DNA from: Trachythela sp. YZ-2020
Lineage: Eukaryota > Cnidaria > Anthozoa > Malacalcyonacea > Clavulariidae
DNA length: 64,000 bases
NCBI GenBank assembly: GCA_016169945.1
Contig: JADLSH010000155.1
Coordinates: 2,983,501-3,047,500 of the forward strand
Direction of reading: 5' to 3'
Below are positions 11,603 to 21,396 of this stretch, piece after piece (the first letter of the stretch is position 1; each line of letters begins with the position of its first letter). Position numbers and translations under genes: made by a program. Under the pieces are notes generated by a model. The model was given only the letters and a program-made list of their open reading frames with translations, ran no database searches and was not told where the DNA came from.

Positions 11603-11697
11603 CTAAAAGATCCATGACTATCAAGTCTGAGAGGAAATCCTTTGAAAAATGCATAACCTTTTGGACATTTGTTTCTAAGACAGTGATTCATCCTTCC
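11603..11697 (-). CDS. exon of N-terminal domain (copy A)
   Basis: Thirty-one codons plus two bases (GRMNHCLRNKCPKGYAFF..., ending SHGSF), acceptor GCTTTTGCAG and donor GTAAAC. The cysteine spacing suits a fibrinogen-related fold. Copy B lacks this exon: similarity between A and B stops near 11530 and 19195. Confidence 0.6.
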
Positions 11698-12047
11698 CTG
11701 CAAAAGCAATAATATTACCGTTATTACTGATCTGTACAGTAATTGAAATAACGTGTACAATTTAGAGAGTTTAACCTAACTCGATCAACGTGATAGTTTT
11801 ATGCATACTTTAAATAGTAAAATAGTTTATTAACCAGAATACGGTTAAATTCTTTCTAACCAGGTTCCTGGTTGTATATGCACTTAGTTTGGTAATTCAA
11901 CCAGGAATTCCTAGTTAAATCATCCTAAATTTCTGCTTAGATCTGTTTAAAGATAACCAGAAAATGCTAACTCAAATAGTTTTATATTTAGTTTGGCTAG
12001 GAAATTTTAAAAATCGTGCTTTTTATACAATGTACTATGACAGTTAC

Positions 12048-12234
12048 CCATCCCAGATTGACATCTGTATGAGGTCCAAATTTTGAACAATTGAATTTTG
12101 TAGTGACCACAGTCTCAGTAAGAATATCTTTAATATAAGACACGTTTCCAATCCCTGAATGAAAGTCTGTACAGCCACCACTTCCAACACCAAACAGATT
12201 GCCAAGAGCGCGATTTATTTTTAATCTGTAAGAC
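12048..12234 (-). CDS. exon of N-terminal fibrinogen-like domain (copy A)
   Basis: It reads SYRLKINRALGNLFGVG, SGGCTDFHSGIGN, then TETVVTTKFNCSKFGPHTD and NLGW, donor GTAACT. The nearer acceptor at 12225 would create TGA when joined to the previous exon. The acceptor ending at 12235 (TGTAAAG) gives an open join, AHW-SYR, and is preferred. Confidence 0.55.
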
Positions 12235-12265
12235 CTTTACACAAATGATTAGAAAAATGTGTGAA

Positions 12266-12378
12266 TGGTATGGTATGGTGTGGTATGGTATGGTATGGTA
12301 TGGTATGGTTTGGTATGGTATGGTATGGTATGGTATGGTATGGTATGGTATGGTATGGTATGGTATAGTAATTAGTAT
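12266..12378. repeat. (TATGG)n microsatellite
   Basis: About 20 mostly perfect copies of TATGG with single-base variants, inside an intron of copy A. Confidence 0.95.
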
Positions 12379-12482
12379 GGTATTGGTGTGATTTGCTTCT
12401 GCTAACTTTAGTTTCTTATAAACCCTCTACTTGATCTTTCACAGTATTGAAACAATAGATTGTTTCATGGTACTTCACTCAC

Positions 12483-12669
12483 CAATGAGCCTTTGTGTCT
12501 TCGAAATTCTTTGTAGTTGAAATTTGAATTGCAAAATCTTGTACGTTGACGTCACCAAACTTGCTGGACCAATGAGGATGCCCAACTGGATCAACTGGAC
12601 TCTCATTGGATGATACGTTCCATGTGACCGGACTTTCTTTCATTCCGATCAACAAAAACCCCCCGCCGT
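12483..12669 (-). CDS. first recognisable exon of copy A: GGG start of N-terminal fibrinogen-like domain
   Basis: Acceptor CACATACAG precedes a phase-1 exon coding (D)GGGFLLIGMKESPVTW, SSNESPVDP, HPHWSSKFGD, then AIQISTTKNFEDTKAHW; donor GTGAGT in phase 2. The GGG motif is where fibrinogen-type domains carry GGGWT. No ATG exon or signal peptide precedes it; instead 12684-12790 is homologous to the 5' flank of copy D. The head of this gene is therefore probably deleted. Confidence 0.6.
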
Positions 12670-12683
12670 CTGTATGTGTATCA

Positions 12684-12790
12684 CAATATGAGTTTGTCAG
12701 GTTTTCGCAATATCATTGTCTTCAGGATATCGAAAACAGAGTTGGAAGATTCCGTTTCCGCAAATACGTAAGCACTCTGACCACTCATTA
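12684..12790 (-). promoter_or_regulatory. relic of the family's 5' flank
   Basis: Aligned with 4572-4665 upstream of the copy D signal exon. Here it abuts an internal exon, marking the deletion of the signal exon and first intron. Confidence 0.4.
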
Positions 12791-12808
12791 TGCATATTTA
12801 CATTATAT

Positions 12809-13190
12809 TAAAGCCTCTAACAGACGAGCAAGTTTTCTATGACAAGTTTTCATATGACAAGTTTTATTTGCTCGTTTGTATACGCAACTTTGCCAATTTT
12901 TTCTATGACAAGAACACTTCAGTCTTGTTCTAACAAGTGTATACTTGTCATAGAAAAAATTGGCAAAGTACAAATTTCGCTCGTCTGTATGGGTCAACAA
13001 GGAAAACTTGTCAAATAATTTGAGCACTTCAATTCGGTGCGGTTGGTCAGCAATCTATTGTTGTATTAGCTATCGTTGCGGTCAGAAAACCACAAACTTG
13101 TCATAGAAAATTTGTTGTACGCGTACACACGTGCAATTGGCAAATAAAACTTGTCATAGAAAACTTTCTCGTCTGTAATAAGAGGCTTTA
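12809..13190. mobile_element. MITE with long inverted repeats, about 380 bp
   Basis: Ends read TAAAGCCTCT-AACAGACGAG inwards on both sides. Internal repeats of ACAAGTTTTCTATGACAAG type recur in both orientations, and a nested GCCAATTTTTTCTATGACAAG inverted pair lies in the left half. No coding capacity. The target duplication may be only TA, as in Tc1/mariner-type MITEs. Confidence 0.75.
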
Positions 13191-13394
13191 CATTGACTTT
13201 GGCATTTCCAAAACCATGGTATGGTCTGCCTGGACCCGGTTATAGGAAGGCCGAACAACTTGCGTTCGTAGTTCGTCTTGACAAAAGATCATCCTTTTGC
13301 ATGAATACGTCATTATATGAATTACCAGCCAAGAAAATATCAGATATGGTTTGTTCCCAGAACTAAATTACTAATAATATAGATCGCATTTTTT

Positions 13395-13690
13395 AGCTAG
13401 TTCCCCTGGTTTTAGCGTGTAGATGTATAAGGGACAAATTTATCGAGATCAAGAACATCCTCGTTCCCAGGACTCGTCGACTTACCGAGAAGCCCTGGAA
13501 ACGAAGATGGGTAACGAAGTAATAAATATGACGTCAACTAACTGCAATGCCACGTTACTCAACTGGAGATGCCCTTGCATGTTCTTACGACTGTCTTACG
13601 ACTGTATACGAGATTGCATTAGAAAATTAAAATTGAAACTAGCTCCCCCAAACAAAATTAATGCTGCGTGATGTGCCTCAATTACTGAAT
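13395..13690 (-). repeat. 3' flanking block of copy C
   Basis: Same block as 7190-7440 and 15880-16150. Here the minus strand shows CTTCGTTTCCAG followed by GGCTTCTCGG, the same acceptor-like context as at about 16030. The downstream frame is broken. Confidence 0.5.
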
Positions 13691-13889
13691 AAACTGAAAA
13701 AAATTCAGAAATTTATTTCCCAATTACACCCAATCACTATTAGTTAAGTTAACATCAATGCTTAATGTTTTTTATTTCTTATGAAGTGTTTTTTCTATGT
13801 TGTGGATAATACCAACGCCTCACGTGCAATATTAATAATATCGTCTTAGAGATTAGAGATTATATAAAGAAGCTATATCTATATCGTGA

Positions 13890-15117
13890 TTACCTGTGTG
13901 TTATATCAGGTGTATATGTTATATAAAACAAACTACTGAATGTAAAGATTTGGCTTGTAGCGAAGATAGATTTATTTCTTGCTAGGATATCTTTACAGGA
14001 ATGCCCTGGGAATAACTCTGAGCCTTAAACTGATTTGGTCAGATCTAGTAAAATAGAATAATTAAGTTACTTTTAAAGTTACCGTAAATCTTATATTTAT
14101 ATGCCCTCCCTCTCAAATAGACCGCCTCCCTCCCAAATAGACCCCCTCCCTGGAATGCGCACTCCCTCTCTCTATTAGGGTCCCCACCCTTCCCCTCTAC
14201 TGGCTCTACAACCATAAACACATGTGTACTGCGCTAATTGCATTTCTTACTCAATATCGGCTCCTCTCCAATAAGTCCTTTCACAGATGCTTGAAATAAA
14301 TAAACCCCCGCCGGAGAAGCGCTAAATAGAAGATTTACGGCATAACACACGAGTGATGATAAGTTCAAAATCCGAATTTTTTCAAGAACTTAGGTTATAG
14401 GAATTTCCCGCGCCAAAATGATTTTTATGGTTTGTTTTTTCCTATTGCTAACACAAGGTTGCTTTCATTTAGGGACATAAAAATGAATAATTAAGCTACC
14501 AAAAGACCTTCTATAGTATAGTCTTTTTGGACTTACCAATTAGTATTTTATCAATCTTTTCAAATATTGCGTCTTGCTGAGAGATTTTCTCTTGTAAGGC
14601 TTCTACGATATGGTTACTTGCTTTTGCAAAATCCTCAGTCTAAAAGCAGTTTAGATACACACATTATTATCACTGAGTCGAAAGTTGTCCTATTGATGGT
14701 AAAAGTTCACACTACATCTGTCCTCGCTAGCGGATGTTTTACAGATTAACATTGAATTATATTCTTTTGCTGGTATGAATTATTTAACAGCAGCCCGAAA
14801 TATCGAAAGTCAAAAATCTAATCTGGTCATTTTCTGTTTTCAGAATATTGCCTTATGGGGTTGCGAGAAGTTTATGTATGTAATGTTTAACAACAATTTC
14901 AAGTTAAATTTCTCCTCGGGACAGACTAAATTAAAAAATTCAAACCAATTTCATGCAAACGGCCGTCTTTTTGGCTAAACATATTCAGGGCAAACTTTCC
15001 TGCGCTGTTCAATATTGAAACTTTAAAATGTGTTACCTTGACGTCTGTAAACATGAACCATTGCACAACTATCAACAAGAAGACAGCACGAACTTTCACA
15101 ATTCTCAAAGACAACAT
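13890..15117 (-). CDS. copy C: predicted 99-residue secreted coiled-coil miniprotein
   Basis: Three phase-consistent exons: 15037-15117 (signal peptide, 27 codons, core VFLLIVVQWFMF), 14537-14639 (coiled coil, TEDFAKASNHIVEALQEKIS through FEKIDKIL, phase 0 to 1) and 13890-14005 (tail beginning GHSCKDILAR, stop TAA). Donors GTAACA and GTAAGT; acceptors CTTTTAG and ATTCCCAG. The tail starts with the same CKDIL that opens the fibrinogen-like exon in copy A, then jumps directly to DNA matching the last codons of that exon. A deletion removed nearly the whole globular domain and the frame now runs through the old stop region. It could be a functional miniature derivative or simply a relic with intact frame. 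Expression is unknown. Confidence 0.5.
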
Positions 15118-15439
15118 TATTTTTAATCTTTTCAACGATCAAAAGTGTTCACTCTTACAAGGTCTGTGACTTTTACTGAATGATGCAACCTAACCAAATG
15201 TCTTGTATATCATTATTTTAAATGGATCGCTTGGTGAACTATCTTTGATCCCTACGGAGTGCTTTGATTAAGAGTAACTATGATCTTATGTAGCTATATA
15301 AATACGACGTACGAGTGAATTCACTCACGGCTGGAAATTACGGGTACCCGATGTTTTTGAAAGAGTAAAAGGACTTCATATTTTTAATTTCTATATCAAG
15401 GCTATTCCAAATATTGATGCCTTTCTATAATGTTCGATT

Positions 15440-15545
15440 CCTGTTGGAGGACTTAGAGTCGCATTTTTCGCAGCCGTTCCCGTTCAGGTCTAAAATATTG
15501 TATGTATGATTTCACTCGAAATATCCTCCACCTAACCTTCTACCT
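15440..15545. repeat. dispersed repeat shared with 57.3-57.6 kb
   Basis: GGAGGACTTAGAGTCGCATT-type sequence with CGCAGCCGTTCCCG matches two tandem copies near 57340 and 57530. No coding potential seen. Confidence 0.5.
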
Positions 15546-15764
15546 TGGTACGAAATTGGTGTTTTCTATAAATACCCCCCTCCCTAAATCCCCCATGCAC
15601 CCGTTTCAAGAAGTAATCATTTTGTGGGATCAACACTTAACGGGGGCCAGCCACTGGGGCTTGGCCTATGGCTATGAAATTGTATAAAATTGCAGTATAT
15701 GTCGCATAATTTTTGGCATTGATTGTCTGTAAAGGTGATGCCTTCATAAATGCGACAAAATGTA

Positions 15765-16033
15765 CTACCAAATGTGCAAAATTTTTACGCTGGCCCGAAG
15801 GGGGCATTGTAGACTGGCTCCAAGTCTGTCTCTGAAAGGGTGATAGTCAATCTGTATAGTTTGTCTATTCAGTCTGCTAGTTCCTCTGGTTTCAGTGTGT
15901 AGATGTGGGGGATTAGGGAAGAATTTATTTAAAATATCCTCAATCTCGTCCGCCGAGCCTGCGATCCGTTTGACCAAGGGAACATCCTTGTTCCCAGATC
16001 TTCTCGACTTATCCGAGAAGCCCTGGAAACGAA
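15765..16033 (-). other. possible terminal exon downstream of copy B
   Basis: After a strong-looking acceptor (CTTCGTTTCCAG, at about 16034) the minus strand stays open for some 89 codons to TGA or TAG near 15765: GFSDKSRRSGNKDVPLVKR, then SADEIEDILNKFFP, a His/Thr stretch and RLGASL. Related but broken sequence lies downstream of copies A, C and D. No domain recognised. It could be an exon of the family or part of an unrelated old gene carried in the duplication. Confidence 0.3.
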
Positions 16034-17134
16034 GGTGGGTCAGGAAGTAATAAATATGACGTTGACTACCTCCATAGTCAACCAAGAATTAATGCCCTTA
16101 TTAAATGTACTTACGACTGTATACGAGATTGCATAAGAAATTTATAATTGAAACGGGGGGTTACGGCATTGCTTCTTGAGCTAAAACTGTTGTAATTTGT
16201 AAAGGTGTAGCTGTAAACCAAGGTCCAGCCTCCCCCGTGAGTTTCCATGTCACAGTAAACTTGAAAAGCAGGTTTAATCCAGTAAATTCCTGAAACTGCG
16301 AATTTATGTGCTAGGATATCTTTAATTTTGAACCTGGCTCGGCTGAAAATATATAGAATAATAGAATAACTTTATAACAAAATCAATTTGATGTTTGCGA
16401 ATAGTTTCGGAATATTCCGTGATAAAGTAACATGTTGTTTAGTAGAGGCTGCTTGGACTTACCGTTCAATTCTGTTTCAATCTTTTCCAGCTTGTCTTCA
16501 AGACTTTGCAACTTTGTATTTATATTTGTCTCCAGGTTTTGGACTCGTGCATCTTGTTGAGAGTTTTTGTTTCGTAAATTCTGTTGGAGATGATTAATCT
16601 GAAAGTATTTAAATACGCGCATTAACAGTACAAGCTATAAATAGAATATATTATTAATTTTGCCGTTTTAATTCATGTGAAGCTGCTTATTCGTAGGTTT
16701 TCGTAGGGTATGTTTTATGTTGAAACTGTAATACCATAGGACAAGCGTATATTATAAACATTTTATGATAATACGAAATGTTGGAGCCGGATAGCGTTAT
16801 AGTCAGAATATCTATAGACAGTTTGGCCTGATACCTTAGGGAATAGATTTACTTGAGTGCACACGAAACAACAGCTTGAAATCGAGGCGGACAATGTAAT
16901 CCATTTATAAGCAGTTTTTCATTGTCAGCCAGCAAATTCGGGAAGTGTCTATTATAGCAGAAACGTTCGAGTTTAAGTATTGTCATTCCCATCATGCTTA
17001 ACCTGCTGACCTTGCAGACCACTTTTTCAGGCTCTTTCCTACTCTTAAAACCCCCTAAAATCGGGTTTGGGTTTTTCACGATCCTATTTTGGATTTATTC
17101 GATTTTTAACAGGACATATCTCAAACTGACTCAC

Positions 17135-17269
17135 CTCTTTCTTGCTGCCAATCTCATCCCATCTATTTCCTTTGTTCACATAAAGTTTTTCGTTGTCTTC
17201 ACGATATGAGAGCAGTCCTGGCACTGGCGGGAGATTGTTGAAACTTTTTTTGTCTTTCACCAAAAGTGT
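17135..17269 (-). CDS. intact collagen XV/XVIII-like trimerisation exon (copy B)
   Basis: Forty-five codons, phase 0 both sides: TLLVKDKKSFNNLPPVPG, then LLSYREDNEKLYVNKGNRW and DEIGSKKE. The pattern of a hydrophobic strand, acidic turn, LYV and a basic/aromatic end resembles the short trimerisation domain in front of endostatin in collagens XV and XVIII. Together with the coiled coil it would make trimers of fibrinogen-like heads. Similarity is judged by eye; a profile search against the collagen trimerisation family would decide. Confidence 0.5.
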
Positions 17270-17589
17270 CTGAAAAAGTTAACAGTTAATCACTAATCAA
17301 TCGTGAACTAAGCTGATTTGCATGCGGAGTTTAGATTAAACAGTAACATAAATGAGAAACTAGTCATTTGCAAAATATTTTAATGCAGATTTACTTACAC
17401 CTTCATTCAAGAATGTCTGAAACTGTTCTGAACATGTACCCTGTAAAAGAACAGATTTCATTTCTTACAAATCTTTTTGTACTTCAAATTCTATGATTTC
17501 TTGGGTTTCAGTTGGCAGTGCCTCTCCGTGCATCTCCTTCCATCTCGTTAACCATGTATCCATGTGTATCCATGCAGTAAATGTAAATG

Positions 17590-17870
17590 TGGCGTGTAAA
17601 AGTTTACATTGGAGAAACTGGAAGATGTTTGAGGGAACGTTTTGTGAACATTGTTGTGGTGTCATCAACAACGATGCTAAACAACCTGTTGCCAGGTACA
17701 TTAACAGTGGCAATCACGATCTTTCGGATATGAAAATGCGAGACTTCTGTTCCAGTTCCGGAGTAACGATAACAGCAAAAGACAAGAAATGCGTTTCGTT
17801 TCCCAACCGTTTGCACCCTTCAACTCCATCATCTCAACGAATGTCTCTCTAACATGCTCTAATCTGCATG
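17590..17870 (+). pseudogene. Penelope-type GIY-YIG fragment in an intron of copy B
   Basis: Plus-strand pieces YIGETGRCLRERF (frame broken) and GVINNDAKQPVAR..., NSGNHDLSDMKM match the GIY-YIG ORF at 20672-21121 (YIGETGRRLGDRF, KPVARHFNSANHSFSDMK). It sits in the intron equivalent to that of copy A, so it was inserted before the A/B duplication. Confidence 0.7.
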
Positions 17871-18601
17871 TACATGCCTGACACCAGATATTCAGAGTAT
17901 TTCTACATTTTACTTCAAACTTAATTACATATTTTACTATCTTTAGACTTTACCATAAAATTTCCCACACAATACCTTATGAGCAGTACCGGTCTTTTTA
18001 TCAATATAATACGTTTCAAATTTCCCAGATTCTGTCTTCCTCTTAAACTCCATACATCTTTTCCACACTCGTCTGGGCATTCGTGTTCTGATCCAATACC
18101 AAACGTAAACTTGACCAGTTAGGATAGTTCCACCATTAACTGCTTTACATTTTCTGCCGCAATAATGACCTCTTCCACCTTTAGGGCCAAAACATGCGCA
18201 ACACTAAAGATAAGCATTGTAAAAGAATTAATAACTTATCGTAAACTACTTGGCAAAACTCAGTCCATAACTCTTAAAATCTCCATAGGGTAGTTTACAG
18301 TTTACCGCACCCGAAAAATGCAATCTAGGTGTATAATCTAGGTCAGGGTGAACAAAACAGTTCCATGTGCGCATGAAGAGGCAGTTTAGGGCACAAAAGT
18401 GACCAAATAGAAGGTGAATAGAATACATTAGAGATTTGGGGGCGGATTAAAGTGCAAAAATTGTTTTAAAGGACACCCCAGGTTCACTGAAATTTCTGAC
18501 TCCAAAAATTCTGGTGTGACGTTGACCAACTCAGAAGTCTGGGTAATATGAAAAATTACTTAATTCTGATAACTTAGTTGTTACTTGTTTTAGAAGAGAA
18601 T

Positions 18602-18712
<111 letters not shown>

Positions 18713-19195
18713 CATAAACCATGAAGCTAATAGCGACCCGATTGGACCCTAACAAATCTACTGCGGTGGTGTTGGCATGTTAAAAGAGGTTTTATAACTT
18801 ATGAAACACATGATAAAACAAAATAAATTAACAAATTGTCAAACCTTGCGAGCATCGCAACCAACAGAGGCTGTAGCATCGTGTGTGATACCTGAAAACT
18901 CTGAACTTGCACTATAACTGAAAATGTAATATATGCATTGTGTAAGTTAAGACCTTCCTAATTATATTTGATAAATGTGATGACATCTTCTAGTACATTT
19001 TAAATTTTTTGACAGCCTACAGGTATACACTATCACAAACTCTAATCAAAGAATTTTCCATACTAGCTTTAACTCCTTTTTCAGGTGATACACCCACTCA
19101 ATAATATCCAAATTAGGATGTCTAACATTCAGAAAATACCCCGCTTTCATGTAAAATGTATAAGTGTGCAACAAGTCAACAAGACAATGTAATTA

Positions 19196-20290
19196 TCCTT
19201 TAGGGGATATAGGGGCAAGCTTCTCAGAAAAATTTTGAAATCTAGAGCACCTGTACTTTGGGAGAAGTCTTTACAGAATTCTGATGATGAGAACATGTCG
19301 TATAAGAAAAAGTAGGGCGGATAATTACATATTGATCCCACTCTGCCCAAAAAGTGGGGTAGATTCGTCCTTCACATCTTCTCAGGATTGACGGCCTTGT
19401 AAGGGAGCACACACCCCAAGCGCGAGACCCGTGATGATTATGCCGCATATTCACACATGATTTAAATCTGGAACTGCTGCGCTTATACTAAAAATAAAGT
19501 AAAAGCCGAAAGGGGCCTTACAAGCAGGGGCCTACCGGGCTTTTGCAAGGTGAGCCCGACTTGCCAATCCTCCTCTGGTTCAACACATTATTTATTTGAA
19601 CAATTTTGGCTGTTTCTGTCAAAACGTAGATCATCATCAGTCCGATAAACAGAATGAGCAGCAAATGAAAAATTTATGAAGTATTTAAAATGCTGAGCTA
19701 TAGGAAGAGTATTCTCTAGTGCAGAACATGCGATTTAAATGCGAATATTTTACGCTTTGCTAAAAACGCCACAAAAGGCCAGATAAACCATGTGCCAGAT
19801 TCATTTATTTCAGTCATACTGGAAGTGTAAGAAGCAACGTTTTACTTGCAAACTCCAACCGTTTGTCGTTTAATTTGTACAGTACAGTTCTGTACGCGTT
19901 GCACGTCGCGGAAAAATTAAATGCAAACCAAGAAAAGTATTCATGTCTGCCTCTGGGAATTACCAAAACAAGAGCGAGCTAATTAAAATCAAAGGCGAGA
20001 ATTAATATTAAAATAGATATAGCAATATTGCTGTTCGTGCTTAGATTGCACATTTGACTATTGCATAGGACAACCTTAATTGACTAAATAGCTGTACATG
20101 AAGGCAAATAACCCTTGACCTGTAGAAAAGTGTGAAATATCGAACTTTGTAACGAGTGTTTTAAACGATTTCCTACAAGTATAAACATTAGTTTAATACT
20201 AGATCGAGGAATATATTAAGAGATCCAATCGGAGAACGGTAAGACATAAAAGAACGGCAAATTATATGTTCAAAGTATCTCAAAGCCAAC
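19196..20290. other. no gene seen
   Basis: Similarity to copy A ends near 19195. The rest holds only short overlapping frames without recognisable motifs. Confidence 0.4.
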
Positions 20291-20345
20291 ACAAATATAA
20301 GTTACAAATTGAGGGTTGCTTCGCGTGTGCCTAAAATATATAAAC

Positions 20346-20390
20346 AAAATCTCGACGTTTCGAGCTCAAGCCCTTCGTCAGGAGAAATTA
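20346..20390 (-). ncRNA. minimal type I hammerhead-ribozyme-like motif (left arm)
   Basis: Reading the minus strand: stem-I strand TTTCTC, core CTGACGA, stem II GGGCT-TG-AGCTC, core GAAA, very short palindromic helix III (AC/GT), cleavage triplet GTC, then GAGA, which pairs with the first TCTC. All conserved core bases are present in the right order. Minimal hammerheads, probably acting as dimers because helix III is palindromic, are known from Penelope-like elements; this copy fits. Helix strengths were judged by eye only. Confidence 0.65.
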
Positions 20391-20671
20391 GTAGACAGAT
20401 AAACACATTACATCAGCTTTTATAGCAACGCTATAAAAGCTGTCACGTGAACAAAATATTAACCAATGAAAATAAAGTAGTCATAACAATCATAACAAAA
20501 TAGAATTAATATGTAAAGATATAGCCTGCGTGCAGGCTTCGGCCCGATTATAGGGTCGAAGGCCTGCGCACAGGCGTTACACTTACCAAAGCGCTATAAA
20601 TGTCGTACAAGGGAAGGGAAGGGGAGATATAGAGGAAAGTATATAAGAAGTATTTAAGTGAAAAGAATTAG

Positions 20672-21121
20672 CTAGATGAAGGAGAGGCGCTCATTGATAC
20701 CATCAGGCTGAATGGTGCCAAGTTTAAAAATGAGACGCTTTTCTTGCTTCCGACGGGTATCATTGCCACCAATAATGGGATGAATGGCGCATATTTTCAT
20801 ATCAGAAAAGGAGTGGTTGGCACTGTTGAAGTGCCTAGCAACCGGTTTGTTGTGCACTTTGTTCTTAACATCACGCAAGTGCTCAGCAAACCTATCGCCT
20901 AAACGTCTTCCAGTCTCTCCGATGTAGAGCAAGCCACATTTGCTGCAAGAGATGCAGTAAACGAGGTTGGAGGAGATGCACGTGAAACTGTGCTTGATGA
21001 CAAACTGAGATTTTGGAGCCGAAATACAGGTGGCGAGGTTTAATTGCTTACAAGTGTAGCACTTAGCACGACCACAGGAGACAGTGCCAGCTGGTGACAC
21101 AGAGTGGGCGGAAGCCTGCAC
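20672..21121 (-). CDS. stand-alone GIY-YIG protein of a Penelope-like element
   Basis: A 149-residue ORF. Positions 1-60 are Cys-rich (CGRAKCYTC, TCISAPK, CISCSKC), suggesting metal binding. GLLYIGETGRRLGDRFAEHL is the GIY-YIG core with the Tyr and Arg expected in the active site, followed by KPVARHFN, SFSDMK and a final KQEKRLIFKLGTI with a Glu typical of the family. It lacks the reverse transcriptase normally found N-terminal in Penelope-like proteins. The frame is undamaged and spans almost the entire core between the inverted repeats. The start lies at the edge of the right arm and is uncertain. Confidence 0.75.
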   Translation of the reverse strand: MQASAHSVSPAGTVSCGRAKCYTCKQLNLATCISAPKSQFVIKHSFTCISSNLVYCISCSKCGLLYIGETGRRLGDRFAEHLRDVKNKVHNKPVARHFNSANHSFSDMKICAIHPIIGGNDTRRKQEKRLIFKLGTIQPDGINERLSFI

Positions 21122-21255
21122 GCTGGCTATATCTTTACATATTAATTCTATTTTGTTATGATTGTTATGACTACTTTAATTTCATTGGTTAATATTTTGT
21201 TCGCGTGACAGCTTTTATAGCGTTGCTATAAAAGCTGATGTAATGTGTTTATCTG

Positions 21256-21310
21256 TCTACTAATTTCTCCTGGCGAAGGGCTTTAGCTCGAAACGTCGAG
21301 ATTTTGTTTA
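21256..21310 (+). ncRNA. decayed hammerhead-like motif (right arm)
   Basis: The mirror copy reads CTGGCGA instead of CTGANGA, while stem II (GGGCT/AGCTC), GAAACGTC and GAGA are kept. The changed core base would be expected to abolish cleavage. Confidence 0.55.
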
Positions 21311-21396
21311 TATCTTTTAGGTACACGCGAAGCAACCCTCAATTTGTTCTATATGTCCGTGGCCGACGCTGAATTAAAGCCTACAAATATAAGTTA

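Larger units (their letters stand above)
7729..12669 (-). pseudogene. copy A: headless fibrinogen-like/collagen-trimer gene, eight exons
   Basis: Exons on the minus strand: 12483-12669, 12048-12234, 11603-11697, 11141-11213, 10705-10932, 9332-9373, 9020-9158, 8539-8695 and 7729-8348 (the last is terminal; nine segments counting the fibrinogen exon). All junctions have AG/GT and phases agree throughout. The predicted product is secreted-type: an N-terminal fibrinogen-related domain (DGGGFLLIG start, SPVTW, then a Cys-rich CCACF...YCG part), a short linker, a collagen XV/XVIII-like trimerisation segment, a coiled coil and a C-terminal fibrinogen-like domain. Two defects are visible. No signal-peptide exon exists: the conserved 5' flank abuts the first exon. 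Exon 9020-9158 also has a 4-bp insertion relative to copy B, giving an early TGA. Several coral skeletal-matrix and mucosal proteins have similar domains; that link is inference. Confidence 0.7.
20291..21396 (-). mobile_element. compact Penelope-like element with inverted terminal repeats and 14-bp target duplication
   Basis: The direct repeat ACAAATATAAGTTA occurs at 20291-20304 and 21383-21396. Inside it, near-identical inverted repeats of about 235 bp lie at 20308-20543 and 21112-21342; the right side has about 40 extra bases (to 21382). The core between them carries only the GIY-YIG ORF and no reverse transcriptase. Both arms contain the CTCGACGTTTCGAGCT segment of the ribozyme-like motif. 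The structure fits a non-autonomous Penelope-like retroelement mobilised in trans. Confidence 0.8.

Noticed and set aside
12048..12225. Acceptor at 12226 for the second exon of copy A
   Set aside because: Joining it to the phase-2 end of the preceding exon creates TGA; the acceptor at 12235 keeps the frame.
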